A DNA stretch of 64,000 nt from Nocardia abscessus NBRC 100374 (GTDB lineage: Bacteria > Actinomycetota > Actinomycetes > Mycobacteriales > Mycobacteriaceae). Location of the stretch: positions 1-64,000 of the forward strand of contig NZ_BAFP01000130.1 in assembly GCF_000308455.1 (NCBI RefSeq). The letters are read 5' to 3'. Positions 30,401 through 33,933 of the stretch are shown piece after piece. The number at the start of each line of letters is the position of its first letter. Positions within the stretch are counted from its first letter, which is position 1. The notes below the pieces were generated by a model. That model was not told where the DNA came from. It worked only from the letters and a program-made list of their open reading frames with translations, and ran no database searches. A program made the translations under genes and the position numbers.

Positions 30401-31878
30401 CGCACCAGGTCACCGGTGCGGTACATCCGCTCCCCCGCCGGTCCCTCCGGGTTCGCCACGAATCGCTCGGCGGTGAGGCCGGGGCGGGCGAGGTAGCCGC
30501 GCGCCAGCTGCACGCCCGCCAGGTACAGCTCTCCGACGACGCCGCGCGCCACCGGACGCAGACTGTCGTCGAGCACCAGCAGTTCGGTGTCGTCGGCGGC
30601 GACGCCGATCGGCACCCGTGCTATATCCGCGCCGGTCACCTCGTGCGCGGTCACGTCGACCGCGGCTTCGGTCGGCCCGTACAGGTTGTGCAGGGTCGCC
30701 CCGCAGATGTTCCGGAAGGCCGCGGCGGTGGCGGCCGGGAGCACCTCGCCGGAGGCGAAGACCAGCCGCAGCGAGTCCGCCGCGGCGGCCTGCGGCTCGG
30801 CGACGAACACCGCGAGCATGGACGGCACGAAATGCGCCACGGTGACACCGCGCTCCCGGATCACGCGGGCCAGGTACGCCGGGTCGCGGTGGCCGTCCGG
30901 CGCCGCGACGACCAACCGGGCCCCGACCTGCAACGGCCAGAAGAACTCCCACACCGATACGTCGAAGGTGCACGGCGTCTTCTGCAGCACCACGTCGTCG
31001 GCGCGCAGCCGGTACATGCGCTGCCGCCAGCGCAGATTCGCCACGATCGCGCGGTGCGACACGGCCACGCCCTTCGGCCGGCCGGTCGAGCCGGAGGTGA
31101 AGATCACGTAGGCGATGGCGTCGGCCGACCGGGCGACCACGGGCGCGTCCGAGGTGGGCGAGCCCGCGAACTCATCGATCCGCAGAGTCGGGACCGCACG
31201 CCCCATTTCGGGCTCGTCGTGCGTGGTGGTCAGCACGATCACCGGTTCCGCGACCGACAGCACGTAGGCGATCCGATCCGCCGGATGGTCCGGGTCGATC
31301 GGCAGGTAGGCACCGCCCGCCTTCAGGATCGCGTACATGCCGACCACCAGGTCGATCGAGCGCCGGACGGCCAGGCCCACCAGCGTGCCGGGCCGGACAC
31401 CCAGTTCGATCAGGTGGCAGGCCAGCACGTTGACCCGGCCGTCGAGTTCGGCGTAGGTCAGGGCGACGCCCGCGCATTCGAGCGCGGTCGCGTCCGGGCT
31501 ACGGCGCACCTGCTCCTCGAACTGGCTCACCAGCGTCTCGACCGGCGTGGCGGTGGCGGTGGCGGTCAGGACATCGTGCGCCGCGGACAGCGCGTCATCG
31601 AGCAGCGCCGCCAAGACCGCGCCGAGCGCGCCGTCACCGGATTCGAGCAATGCGGGCAGACGGCCGGAGACCACCACCGGAACCAGCGCGTCCGCGCCCA
31701 CACCCGCGCCCATGGCCTCGGCCAGCGCCGCGAGTTCCGCGGCCAGCGCCGCGTAGGTGACGGTGTGTTCCCCGTGGCGCAGCGCCACCCGCTGCGGCTC
31801 CCGTCCGGCGACGGTCGCGATCAGGCCGGGCAGATCGTCGATGCCGTAGGCGCGGCACACAGCCTCTGCGTGGGTCAT
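6442..31878 (-). CDS. Eight-module non-ribosomal peptide synthetase with terminal thioesterase
   Basis: An 8478-residue assembly line. Order, with rough residues: A-fragment 1-100; A1 110-620, T1 650; then C-A-T modules with C starts near 706, 1772, 2914, 3982, 5045, 6104 and 7150 and T serines near 1712, 2849, 3924, 4984, 6042, 7090 and 8160; thioesterase 8218-8478 with GWSLGG near 8301 and a C-terminal His. All T domains keep the GG(N/S)S serine. By-eye pocket codes: modules 1 and 5 DVWHFSLVD (serine); 2 and 6 DVWDFILVS; 3 DVPHFSGVE; 4 DVWEHGAIS; 7 DALFTGTVI; 8 DLWTLILVS (unassigned). No E domains were seen. Oddities: C of module 3 reads HHIAADA instead of HHxxxDG; A of module 4 has TPGSTGTPKS instead of TSGSTGxPKG; A of module 3 holds four 17-residue repeats. 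The ATG at 31878 overlaps the upstream stop (TGATG) and has AAGGAAA before it; the frame stays open 100 codons further up. Confidence 0.95.
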   Translation of the reverse strand: MTHAEAVCRAYGIDDLPGLIATVAGREPQRVALRHGEHTVTYAALAAELAALAEAMGAGVGADALVPVVVSGRLPALLESGDGALGAVLAALLDDALSAAHDVLTATATATPVETLVSQFEEQVRRSPDATALECAGVALTYAELDGRVNVLACHLIELGVRPGTLVGLAVRRSIDLVVGMYAILKAGGAYLPIDPDHPADRIAYVLSVAEPVIVLTTTHDEPEMGRAVPTLRIDEFAGSPTSDAPVVARSADAIAYVIFTSGSTGRPKGVAVSHRAIVANLRWRQRMYRLRADDVVLQKTPCTFDVSVWEFFWPLQVGARLVVAAPDGHRDPAYLARVIRERGVTVAHFVPSMLAVFVAEPQAAAADSLRLVFASGEVLPAATAAAFRNICGATLHNLYGPTEAAVDVTAHEVTGADIARVPIGVAADDTELLVLDDSLRPVARGVVGELYLAGVQLARGYLARPGLTAERFVANPEGPAGERMYRTGDLVRWAPGAEGGPDELEYLGRTDFQVKLRGLRIELGEVEAALLRHRQVSQAAVVAHRHASGEHLVGYVVGDPIDTADVLDSVRRELPVYMVPTRLVRLDAMPLNASGKLDRRALPEPEFGSGAPAYRAPQTEAQAAVAAVFAEVLGVARVGADDDFFALGGNSLLATRAIARIAAALGATVDVRDFFARSTVAAVAESAAQARPAGARPPLAAGPRPQRVPLSPAQRRMWFLNRFCADTEQARDLGAAAVDNIPVALRLRGPLEVSALSAAITDLVARHEVLRTVYPQTADGPVQSVRRVHAVFDLTPAEVPEDRLLAAIRRAAGQGFDVAEETPVRVRLLRCGPQDHTLVLVVHHIAADGVSLGPLMRDLATAYAARHEGRAPQWAPLSVQYADYALWQQRVLGAETDADSVAARQLAFWRSELAGLPAQLELPADRPRPATASYRGATHEFAIDAALRADVEAIAARVRVTPFMVLHAALAALLARLSGTADIAIGTPVAGRGEAALDDLVGMFVNTLVLRTEVDGARRFAEFLAQVADRDLRAFAHADIPFEQLVEALNPARSAARHPLFQVALFMQNIGPITLAMPGLDTGLVDFDPGFAKFDLQLTVSDAAAGYRAEFTYATDLFDASTVREFAAKFVRLLRAAVRDPDVAVGDIPLLDAGELDYVTASWNASGHRVPDRFLHEGFDAQVRRTPDAVALVTDTERYSYAELSDRADRLARMLIGIGVGPEALVVLALPRSVDLVVAMYAVARAGGAYVPVDPAHPAERVGHILDTARPHAVLTTRAAGFVAAATVSAPVYHLDEVDLSAYPSGRIGDRERLGALHPQHPAYVIFTSGSTGKPKGVAISHQAIANQLAWMHAEYRPRTGDVYLQKTASTFDVSLWGYFLPLRAGATLLLAAPDGHRDPRYLAETIARHRVTLTDFVPSMLAVFAAHAEAGELDSLREVFVIGEALPPETAAAFRQVCDAGLHNLYGPTEAAVSITYRAVTETDTPQVPIGEPEWNSQVYVLDGRLRPAPIGVPGELYLAGAQLARGYHGRVDLTADRFVANPFGPPGARMYRTGDLVRWSRDGELIYLGRTDFQVKFHGRRIEPAEIETALLAAAEVSQAAVRLVTGPTGEFLAGYVIEAPGATVDLDRLKTSVAQRLPAYMVPAVLVRLAEFPMNTSGKLDRAALPVPVLAAERFRPPVHAAQRLVAGVFAEVLRVRRVGLDDDFFALGGSSLDATQVTARAGEAAGVRIPVRALFDAPTVEGFAAAVERLRTAGSTRLPLARRARPERVPLSPAQQRLWFLNRIESQDGADSVYNLPIVLRLTGRLDVTALERAVLDVLARHETLRTTFPETESGPYQSVLDAADIGLSLHPVPIDRRGVREAVAGIVSAGFDVTAELPCRVALLAVDRVDEARGLTSDEYVLVFVVHHIAADALSMVPLVTDLVRAYLARLTSRRPDWAALPVQYADYSLWHRELLGAEDVPGDLAYQQLRFWRDVLDGAPAQLPLPADRPRPAVPSHEGAAVDFVIQPEVAAGLRALARRSGATLFMTLHAAFAATLARLSGSADIVIGTPVGGRGEPALDALVGMFVNTLALRTRVSGDAAFAALLADVREGDLAAFANADLPFERLVDAMAVDRSAGAHPLFQVMFSFEAATPALDGKAVQVPWLSVRPVEIPDTGAKFDLHLVVQERAGSAELSGTLRYATDLFDAATAESYVVRFRRLLVAVAVDPGARIGDIELLSDAERHQVLREWNATEHPVPESDTLASLFAAQAARTPDAPAVTFEGTTPAHPSPDHHPSTSRYATLAHPSPDHHPSTSRYATLAHPSPDHHPSTSRYATLAHPSPDHHPPTSRYATLTYSEFAGRVNRLARWLVEQGVGPESLVALGIRRSVDLVVGMYAVTVAGGGYLPLDPDHPAERTAHILATAAPVCVLTAGTDLHCGLAETRIDRLDLSAYSDRPLTDADRRAPLRPSNTAYVLFTSGSTGRPKGVAMSHRGIVNRLRWMQSAYAGLGPGDVLLQKTPATFDVSVPEFFWPLQVGARMVLARPDGHRDPAYLARLIRTEGVTAAHFVPSMLAVFADEALDVPTLREVFCSGEALPVGVAQRMRERTGARVHNGYGPTEAAVEVTFHQVCDTDFETVPMGKPIWNIRTYVLDARLRPVPVGVPGELYLAGVQLARGYLGRPDLTGDRFVTDPFGPPGERMYRTGDLVKWTAAGELEFLGRTDFQVEIRGLRVELGEIEAALLATRGVTQAAVLVRDDRGTGERLVAYLVADGPIEITVVRDALAERLPGYLVPQAFVVLERFPVNASGKLDRTALPAPALAPAVFQAPSGEAETLVAETVSTLLGVADVGAEDDFFALGGNSLSATRLAARLGRATGAEVAVRTIFDASTVRALARRITVDGPIDDTPVPLPPLTPQERSGPVPLSIAQQRMWFLNRFDTTTGAYNIPFALRLTGALNVPALAAAIADVIARHETLRTIYPEHDGGATQVVLPAGTKLVELVARPVPAAQVPELVAAAARAGFDVTAEVPLRVRLLRVQDESGPGGQQVHVLLFVVHHIAADGWSFAPLTRDLANAYVARCAGIAPASGPPRVQYADFAIWQRAALGSADDPASVLSRQLAYWTDRLAGLPEVLTLPSDRPRPAVATNRGGASTARLDAGLHEQIQVLAAAHRATPFMVLHTALAVLLSRYGAGSDVVIGAPVAGRGAEALDELVGMFVNTLVLRTEVRPDATLAELLASVRAADLAAFDHAAVPFEQLVEVVNPVRSQAHAPLYQVALTLQNQAAPEFRLHRLAIAALEVGAAPIQLDLDWTLTDRYTADGAPDGIDVHLHYALDLFDEPTAAGFLAAFERVLRAMVRDARTPVGAVELMSVAERGMLLSDRNATAHALPAETLDDLLTARVAATPDEIGVRYEDTAVTYAAFASRVNRLARRLIEAGVGPEDVVGLAAWRSIDMLVAMYAIVRAGGAYLPIDPAQPAERLARIVVSAAPRLVLTAGGATLPALDGVPVLDLADLDLDGVPDGPVADAERVAALRADNTAYVLFTPGSTGTPKSVAVMHRAIMNQLRWLEHRYEVTASDRILQRAPLIFDVSVWECFLPIAVGAPLVIARPGEHLDLTYLADLLREHRITIGEYVPSVLAALIGEGMGDALRSFRHLHCGGEALTPDLLAALRGSFDGAVHNAYGPTEAAISAIYHEFADAAAESGRDVAIGRPCWNTRAYVLDARLRPVPIGVPGELYLAGDQLARGYHARPGLTAERFVADPFGVPGRMMYRTGDLVRWNRDGDLVYLGRNDFQVELRGQRIELGEIEAVLAAAPGVRNAAVLVARDSTGQRCLVGYVTGAAIAPEAVLDALRAQLPAYMVPAHVVVLGQMPLTTVGKLDRSALPAVEFTGAAAEFRPPREGTEAVLATLVADLTGTARIGADDDFFARGGNSLLAMRLVARANAAFGCALTVREVFEAPTVAGLALRVTRPERPDADGPALVPGERPARIPLSLAQTRMWLLHRLDPDSAVYHIPITIRLTGDLDVAALRAAVRDVIGRHESLRTVFPADAEGPAQVVLADTDLPELPLHPIEVTEPHLRDAVLASTGGSFDLRTSIPLRASLFRVGPDDHVLAVVVHHIAADGVSTAPLARDLMTAYSARVAGEEPAWRPLPVQYPDFTLWQRAALGSADDPDSVLSGQIAYWRAELAGLAPVLELPADRPRPPVASGRGATVEFAIPADLTAAITGLVRRHGVSTFMVLHAAYATLLARLAGVDDVAVGTPVAGRGEQALDDLVGMFVNTLVLRTPVAADASFAELLARVREVDVRAFARADLPFERLVEELNPVRSQAHAPIVQTLLTFEHHDDTVLRLPGLTVSAYPLDNGVAQVDLAVELAEHRTDAGAALRGVLRYATDLFDRDTVATFGARFVRVLRSVVADPSVRVGDLELLDDAERALVLDRWNDTAAPVDPAATLISLFEAQVARTPDAQAVTVEGRTLTYAEFAERARRLARWLAGQGVGPDAPVALGMRRSLDLVVGIYAVTLAGGAYVPLDPDHPAERLEYVLATARPVCVLTSGLDLDAGAARQVRIDRLDLTGYSGDPLTTPDRLGTPGPGHTAYVIFTSGSTGRPKGVAVTHAAIVNRLTWMQSAYPLATDDVVLQKTPATFDVSVWEFFWPLAFGARLVVARPDGHRGPGYLARLIIEQRVTTVHFVPAMLGVFLADPRSGECITLRNVFASGEVLPAVAAQRAREVIGARVHNLYGPTEAAVDVTYHEVTDTDLESVPIGRPVANTRLLVLDARMRPVPVGVPGELYLAGAQLARGYVARPELTADRFVADPFGPSGARMYRTGDLVAWRGDGELEYLGRTDFQVKLRGLRIEPGEIESALLALDAVAQAVVLVRSDERLGDQLVAYLVASGRPVLDTEDVRAALGAALPAYLVPTSFVVLERLPVNASGKVDRAALPAPEFTTVGYRAPATREEATVARIVANLLGVQRVGVDDDFFALGGNSLIATQVAARLGAALDTEIPVRLLFEAPTVSALAARAERLAGRGGRPALTPRPRPERIPLSPAQQRMWFLNRFDPTETVHNIAVVVRLTGYLDPDTLAAAVGDVVGRHETLRTVYPDLDGVGYQRILDPTQVPVIQRLDAVGALREFVAAPFDLIAEVPLRVGLAARSERDHLLALVVHHIAADGFSMGPLARDLAAAYAARATRTAPVWTELDLQYADYALWQREVLGAEDVPDSVAARQLEYWRETLRTLPAQLDLPADRPRPAVASHAAASTTVVLPDEVRAGIATVAARYEATPFMVVHAALATLLARLSGTADIAIGAPVAGRGDAALDDLVGMFVNTLVLRAQVPGSDTFAAVLHRVREHDLDAFAHADVPFERLVEVLDPPRSRARHPLFQIALFFQNLAPVTLDMAGVAVTEHEFDYETTPFDLQLTVAGDELRFTYATDLFDAATVETFGARFARLLAVVTADPEQVVGDIDLFGAGELCRVVTEWNDSAHTALADELLLDEFEAQAAATPDDPALVFVPDSATPPATVSYGELDRRANRLARHLIAAGVGPEALVALAIRRSPELVIAMYAVLKAGGAYVPIDPDHPARRIAHILGTAAPVALLTTTADRIDLDDVPTVLVDALALDGYSDDPIAVDERPEPIHPDSPAYVIFTSGSTGKPKGVSVSHAAIVNQMTWMQSQYGLTADDVYLQKTATTFDVSLWGYFLPLRVGATLVLAAPDGHRDPGYLTRVIAERQVTVTDFVPSMLSVFAGHVASAGASAALESLHTVFVIGEALPAETVRAFGAVSAARLHNLYGPTEAAVSITHRDVTGEGGRTVLPIGNPAWNSRVYVLDSRLRPTLPGVAGELYLAGVQLARGYHGRPDLTADRFVANPFGALGERMYRTGDLVRWDTGGGAAELVYLGRSDFQVKFRGQRVELGEIEAALVAAPGVAQAAARVVTTVTGDDHLVGYVTAQPGAAASDAEVLRAAAATLPSYIVPSALVTLDAFPLNPSGKLDRNALPEPVFDRVAYRAPVAPAERAVADAFESVLGAGPIGVDDHFFALGGNSLSATRVLARLGDRLGRRVPVRLLFEAPTVRALAELLTAEAAASEQVVPLVAGPRPETIPLAPVQRGMWSLNRLDPASPAHNIPVALRIEGALDTDALVAAFADVVARHESLRTVYPADKTGAGHQVILPPDAGARLTVEALNGRAADDRIAEFLGAGFDVTAEVPVRAALLREHDTRHVLVAAVHHIAADGYSMGPLLRDLLAAYLSRVLGTDPAWPAQAAQYADYALWQAAELETTGAARLSFWAETLRDLPGELELPTDRPRPAVASKRGASVRARIGGGVAARVRELALRHDATPFMVVHAALVVLLARLTGSGDIPIGAPVAGRGAAALDDLVGMFVNTVVLRTRPDQDRPFAHLLAQTRAVDLAAFENASVPFDRVVDELGVERSLARHPLFTVALSYLDTEPDAFTVPGLELSAVEFDERVARFDLQFTVSAEPDADGHLAVELDYATDLFDAATASALVRRFGRLLGALTAAPDRPVAEADLLAPAERADLLGRRGDAPVPPRTLAELMAAAAAVDPDAVALIAGERRLTYRMLDEQSSRLARMLIGHGLGAEDVVAVAVPRSISSVVAVWAVAKTGAAFVPVDPTYPAERIAHMLTDSGAALGLTIATCRAALPGEVDWLVLDAPSTAARMRRNSGQAVDAAELIRPVRLENPAWMIYTSGSTGTPKGVVATHGGLAGVAAAQRDRYQVTADARVLHVASPSFDASMLELLLALSAGAAVVIAPPGVYGGAELTALIRDQRVTHAFLTPAVLPTLDPAQLGCLRQLTVGGESYGPDTVRRWAEGRSFHNTYGPTETTVIATISAALRPGDPLDLGAPIHGMSVVVLDSRLRPVPIGVTGELYLRGPGLARGYHARPGLSASRFVADPYGRAGGRLYRTGDLVRWNRSGALHYVGRSDHQVKVRGLRIELGEIDTVLAAHETVETAVTVGHTDASGAVSLVAYVVAAAGHTVDTAALLTHAARSLASYMVPSVVLTLDELPLTPVGKLDRNALPRPRLRGAPFRAPRTEVERVVAQTVAEVLGLDGGVGLDDDFFARGGNSLTATQLAARLGDRLAVTVGVRAVFEHPSVAALARMLTTASGAAGRPALTRRAGTGPVPLSLAQQRMWFLNRLDRQSTAYNIPLAVRLTGELDVAALAAAIGDVVARHDVLRTVYPQHASGPVQVVLPAETSTPVLAPVAVPADDLGAAVADFVGGGFDVTETVPVRARLFAPLDGDATAPVTEHVLVVVVHHIAADGSSLAPLARDVMLAYAARRRGVAPDWPPLAVQYTDFSVWQRELLGAEDDPGSLPARQIRFWTETLADLPAQLNLPTDRPRPAVVATRGRHVDFAIAPDVHARLTDIGRESGATLFMVLHAAFAVLLARLSGTPDIAVGTPVAGRGAAELDDVVGMFVNTLVLRARVDAGDGFADLLARVRAADVAAFAHADVPFERLVEVLDPERSTARHPLFQVGFSFHNQAEADFGLDGLTVTAADFETEVAQFDLHLVVTDRYASDGTPAGMAASLTYATALFDESTVAGFATRLQRLLGAVCADPRLPVGDLALLDPAETERMLVTWNQADRRFAPDTLLTAFQAQVARTPEAIAIVDDARTVTYREFGARVDRLARVLIEHGIGPESLVALAIPRSLDLLVAMYAVVTAGGAYVPLDPAHPLERTASVLAAAAPRLVLTSARVPMLPAAASEHSVVLDISTVSATVADGPVRDDERIARLAPANTAYVVFTSGSTGAPKGVAVPHAAVTHQLDWMQSEYGLGPDDAAMVSTSAAFDLSVWEYWWALRTGARLVLAPQNAQRDPVGVLDLVRRASVTTLTLVPSLLAMLAESSGERRMPRSLRRLLVIGEALPAATLRRATALTTARIDNLYGPTETAVSVTRFRTGAATRHAVVPIGTPEPGTRVYVLDDRLHPVPAGVTGELYLGGAQLARGYHGRVHLTAERFVADPFGPAGARLYRTGDMVRWGVDGNLEYVERRDSQVKVRGYRIELAEIEHALRSRPEIGEAIVLAYDTDDANAVLAGYFTAVRPLDPGALRAALAEVLPSYMVPAVLRQVQALPLTANGKVDRAALPRPRLRGREFRAPGTDLERAVCTGFAEVLAAERVGLDDNFFERGGNSLLATRLAARLSTALGEQIPVLWLFAAPTPARLVAQLEQHRSGRGRVDAAAAFDVVLPLRTGGAREPLFCIHPASGVAWSFAGLAAHLDPERDVYGIQSPVLDAAARLPESIDDWAREYVREIRAVQAEGPYHLLGWSLGGVLAHAVAVRLQEQGQRVAVLAMMDSSLRAGADANAPLPVADLLGGLLGGLLGEAADEEDAALDLPGLARRIAELPEPFASFGADRLDRVLRAGAGSLELIRRYRPRPYKGNLVYFTAALDDPIGATGAASWADAVDGTVHNHAVHASHWRMTSESALARIGHVLTAVLADTGPH
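24851..25054 (-). repeat. Four tandem 51-bp repeats inside the module 3 adenylation domain
   Basis: Four back-to-back 51-bp units (24851, 24902, 24953, 25004). Units 2 and 3 look identical; the first and the last differ by a few bases. On the coding strand each encodes the 17-residue unit AHPSPDHHPSTSRYATL, so the block adds 68 residues in frame. It sits in the N-terminal part of the adenylation domain, between VTFEGTT and LTYSEFAGRVNRLARW, where the other seven A domains have no insert. The unit is proline-, histidine- and serine-rich and probably forms a flexible loop at the protein surface. The last residues of each unit (ATL) match the residues that normally precede TYSEF, which suggests growth by duplication from the edge. 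Confidence 0.9.
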
Positions 31879-33533
31879 CAGCGGTTTCCTTCCGGATCGA
31901 CAGCCGACCCCGGGTCGGTGAGCAGCGCCTCGGCGGTGGTGGGCAGGGTCCGCAGCGAGGCCGCCACCACGCCGGGGAACTCCGGATGGGTCAGCCGCCG
32001 ACCGGCATCGAGCACCGCGTCCGGGGTTCGCCGCGCCTCGAAGGCGGTGAGCAGCGTCCGCGCCGAGTCGTGAGCGCCGACCGGTGCCGGTCCGGCCGCG
32101 ATGACGCGCGCTTGATCTTCGCAGTCGAGGAGGCGCAGGTGGAGCACCGCGATCTCGGGATCGGCGGGCACGGCCCACAGGAAGCCGATCAGCATGCGGG
32201 CGTAGCCCGCGACGGTGGCTGAGTCGAAGAGATCGGTGGCGTAGGTGAATTCCGCGGGAACCCCCGCCGGTGCCGAACCTTCCCCGAGTCCGGCACCGGC
32301 GGAGTTCTCGGTGACCGTGAGCCGCAGATCGAGCTTGGTCACTCCGGTGTCCAGGGTACTGGTGGCAACCGACAGTTCGGGCAGTTCGACGGCGATTGCC
32401 TCGGCATTGTCGAAGGCGTGCAGCACGTGGAACAGGGGATGACGCGCTTGCGAGCGCGGCGGATCGAGCGCCGCGACCACCTGCACGAAGGGCAGCTCGG
32501 CGTGGCCGACGCGCTCGAACCGGTTGAGGAACCAGATGCGCTGCCGCGCCGGAGAAAGCGGAACCAGCGGCGGCCGTGGCCGTGCCCGCAGCTGCGCGAC
32601 CAAGGACGCGCCGCTGGATCCACCGGCCCGCTCGACGAGTGCGGCGAGTTCGGCCACCGTGCAGGCGGCGAACACGCCGCGGACTCTGAGCGGGCAGTTC
32701 AGGTCGGCGGACAGCCGGGCGGCGACCTGCGTGGCCACCAGACTGTTTCCGCCGAGTGCGAAGAAGTCGTCGTTGCGACCGACCAGCTTGTTACCGAGCA
32801 CCTCGGAGGGCACACGCGCGACCGCCTGCTCGACGGCCGTCGCGGGTGCGGTGTAGTCGGCGGAAGCCCTGCTGAAAGCAGGTAATACCCCGCGATCCAG
32901 CGCGCCGGAGGCATCGACGGGAAGTGTGTCGAGCAGCACATAGGGTGGGGTACAGCCCCGGGCGAGCTGTACCCCCGACAGATACAGCTCACCCGGCACC
33001 CCGACCGGTACCGGCCGAAGCCGCGAATCGAGGACGTAGAGCCTGGTGTCGAACACCGGCGCGCCGATCGGCATCGAGAGGGTATCGGTATCGGCGACTT
33101 CATGAAAGGTGACGTCGACCGCCGCCTCCGTCGGACCATACAGTTTGTGTAGGCGAGCGCCGGTCAGCACGCGCAGCCGCTGGGATGGTGCGGCTGGTCG
33201 CGTCTCCCCCCAGGCGAACACCGAACGCAGCGACGTCCGGTACGCGACCGGCGAGCCCGGGTGGAACGCCTCGAGCATCGATGTCACGAGACGCGCTGTA
33301 GTGACGGGATATTCGTCGATGGCCCGGTGCAGATAAGCGGCGGCGTCCAGCTCGCCGTGCACGTCCACGTACTGCGCGACGTTGACCGGCACGTCCGGGT
33401 CGAGCAGCTGCGCGTACCAGACGCCGAGCTGGGCGGGCGCCAGCGCGAACGGCTCGGAGGCGGCCGGGGACGGCTTCGGCTCGACCGAACGCGGCGGCAA
33501 CGCGCTGAACCCACCCAACTCCGTATCCTGCAC
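31878..33533 (-). CDS. Internally deleted NRPS remnant with an intact carrier domain
   Basis: A 551-residue open frame made of pieces of at least two NRPS modules. In order: start of a condensation domain (LAPAQLGVWYAQLLDP, residues 30-70); the middle of an adenylation domain from just before A5 (KLYGPTEAAVDVT) to A6 (GELYLSGVQLARG); a jump to A10, whose lysine is replaced (DASGALDRG); a complete carrier domain (NDDFFALGGNSL); the first motif of a C domain (SPARQRIWFLNRF) joined to its C5 region (LDPPRSQARHPLF); and the start of an A domain. No HHxxxDG, no A3 loop and no catalytic lysine remain, so only the T domain can be active. The GTG at 33533 has AGGAGG five to seven bases upstream, and the stop overlaps the next start (TGATG), so translation looks maintained. 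It may be a decaying relic, a coupling peptide, or partly an assembly artefact. Confidence 0.8.
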   Translation of the reverse strand: MQDTELGGFSALPPRSVEPKPSPAASEPFALAPAQLGVWYAQLLDPDVPVNVAQYVDVHGELDAAAYLHRAIDEYPVTTARLVTSMLEAFHPGSPVAYRTSLRSVFAWGETRPAAPSQRLRVLTGARLHKLYGPTEAAVDVTFHEVADTDTLSMPIGAPVFDTRLYVLDSRLRPVPVGVPGELYLSGVQLARGCTPPYVLLDTLPVDASGALDRGVLPAFSRASADYTAPATAVEQAVARVPSEVLGNKLVGRNDDFFALGGNSLVATQVAARLSADLNCPLRVRGVFAACTVAELAALVERAGGSSGASLVAQLRARPRPPLVPLSPARQRIWFLNRFERVGHAELPFVQVVAALDPPRSQARHPLFHVLHAFDNAEAIAVELPELSVATSTLDTGVTKLDLRLTVTENSAGAGLGEGSAPAGVPAEFTYATDLFDSATVAGYARMLIGFLWAVPADPEIAVLHLRLLDCEDQARVIAAGPAPVGAHDSARTLLTAFEARRTPDAVLDAGRRLTHPEFPGVVAASLRTLPTTAEALLTDPGSAVDPEGNR

Positions 33534-33933
33534 CAGAGCCTCCTACTCGGCGAAACAACCGCTGGCCGAACGCTTTTGGGCAGCACGAACAAGCCGCTGC
33601 ACCCGGCTGCCCAAGCCGGGCGCATGGCGCGTCGACCACCATGTGCAATTCGATGAGAGCGCGAGCGGTACGAGGCGCACTCGCGCGGAATCCGGCATTC
33701 CTCCAACGTCATCGCCGCGGATCGGGCGCCACGGCTATGTCAGCTACGTCACACGGTCGCGATCCGTGCAGTGCGAACATTAGGCGCTTCGTTAATAAAA
33801 AGGAACTAATTCCCCTAAAAACTTCTGGGCGACCGTACAGTGCGGCTACCAGGGCCGGAACTCCGGGCAAAACAGTCCGCGCGATCCGCATTTCGACCGC
33901 GGCGGCGCGCACACGCCCCGATGGCTGTGCAGA
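33534..33933. other. Intergenic region with likely NRPS operon promoter
   Basis: About 400 bp between the GAF regulator and the NRPS operon, both on the minus strand. The stretch 33780-33835 is markedly AT-rich for this genome (GTTAATAAAAAGGAACTAAT on the plus strand) and contains a short GGAA/TTCC dyad, so it is the likeliest place for the NRPS promoter. I could not fix -35 and -10 boxes with confidence. A 67-codon minus-strand frame at 33709-33912 shows no family features and is not called. Confidence 0.35.

Noticed and set aside
31879..32178. Extending the giant NRPS by 100 codons to 32178
   Set aside because: The extra sequence is arginine-rich, lies over the end of the upstream NRPS relic in another frame, and the ATG at 31878 has its own ribosome site.
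33709..33912. A 67-codon minus-strand frame before the NRPS operon
   Set aside because: No family features or ribosome site; it covers the AT-rich likely promoter.
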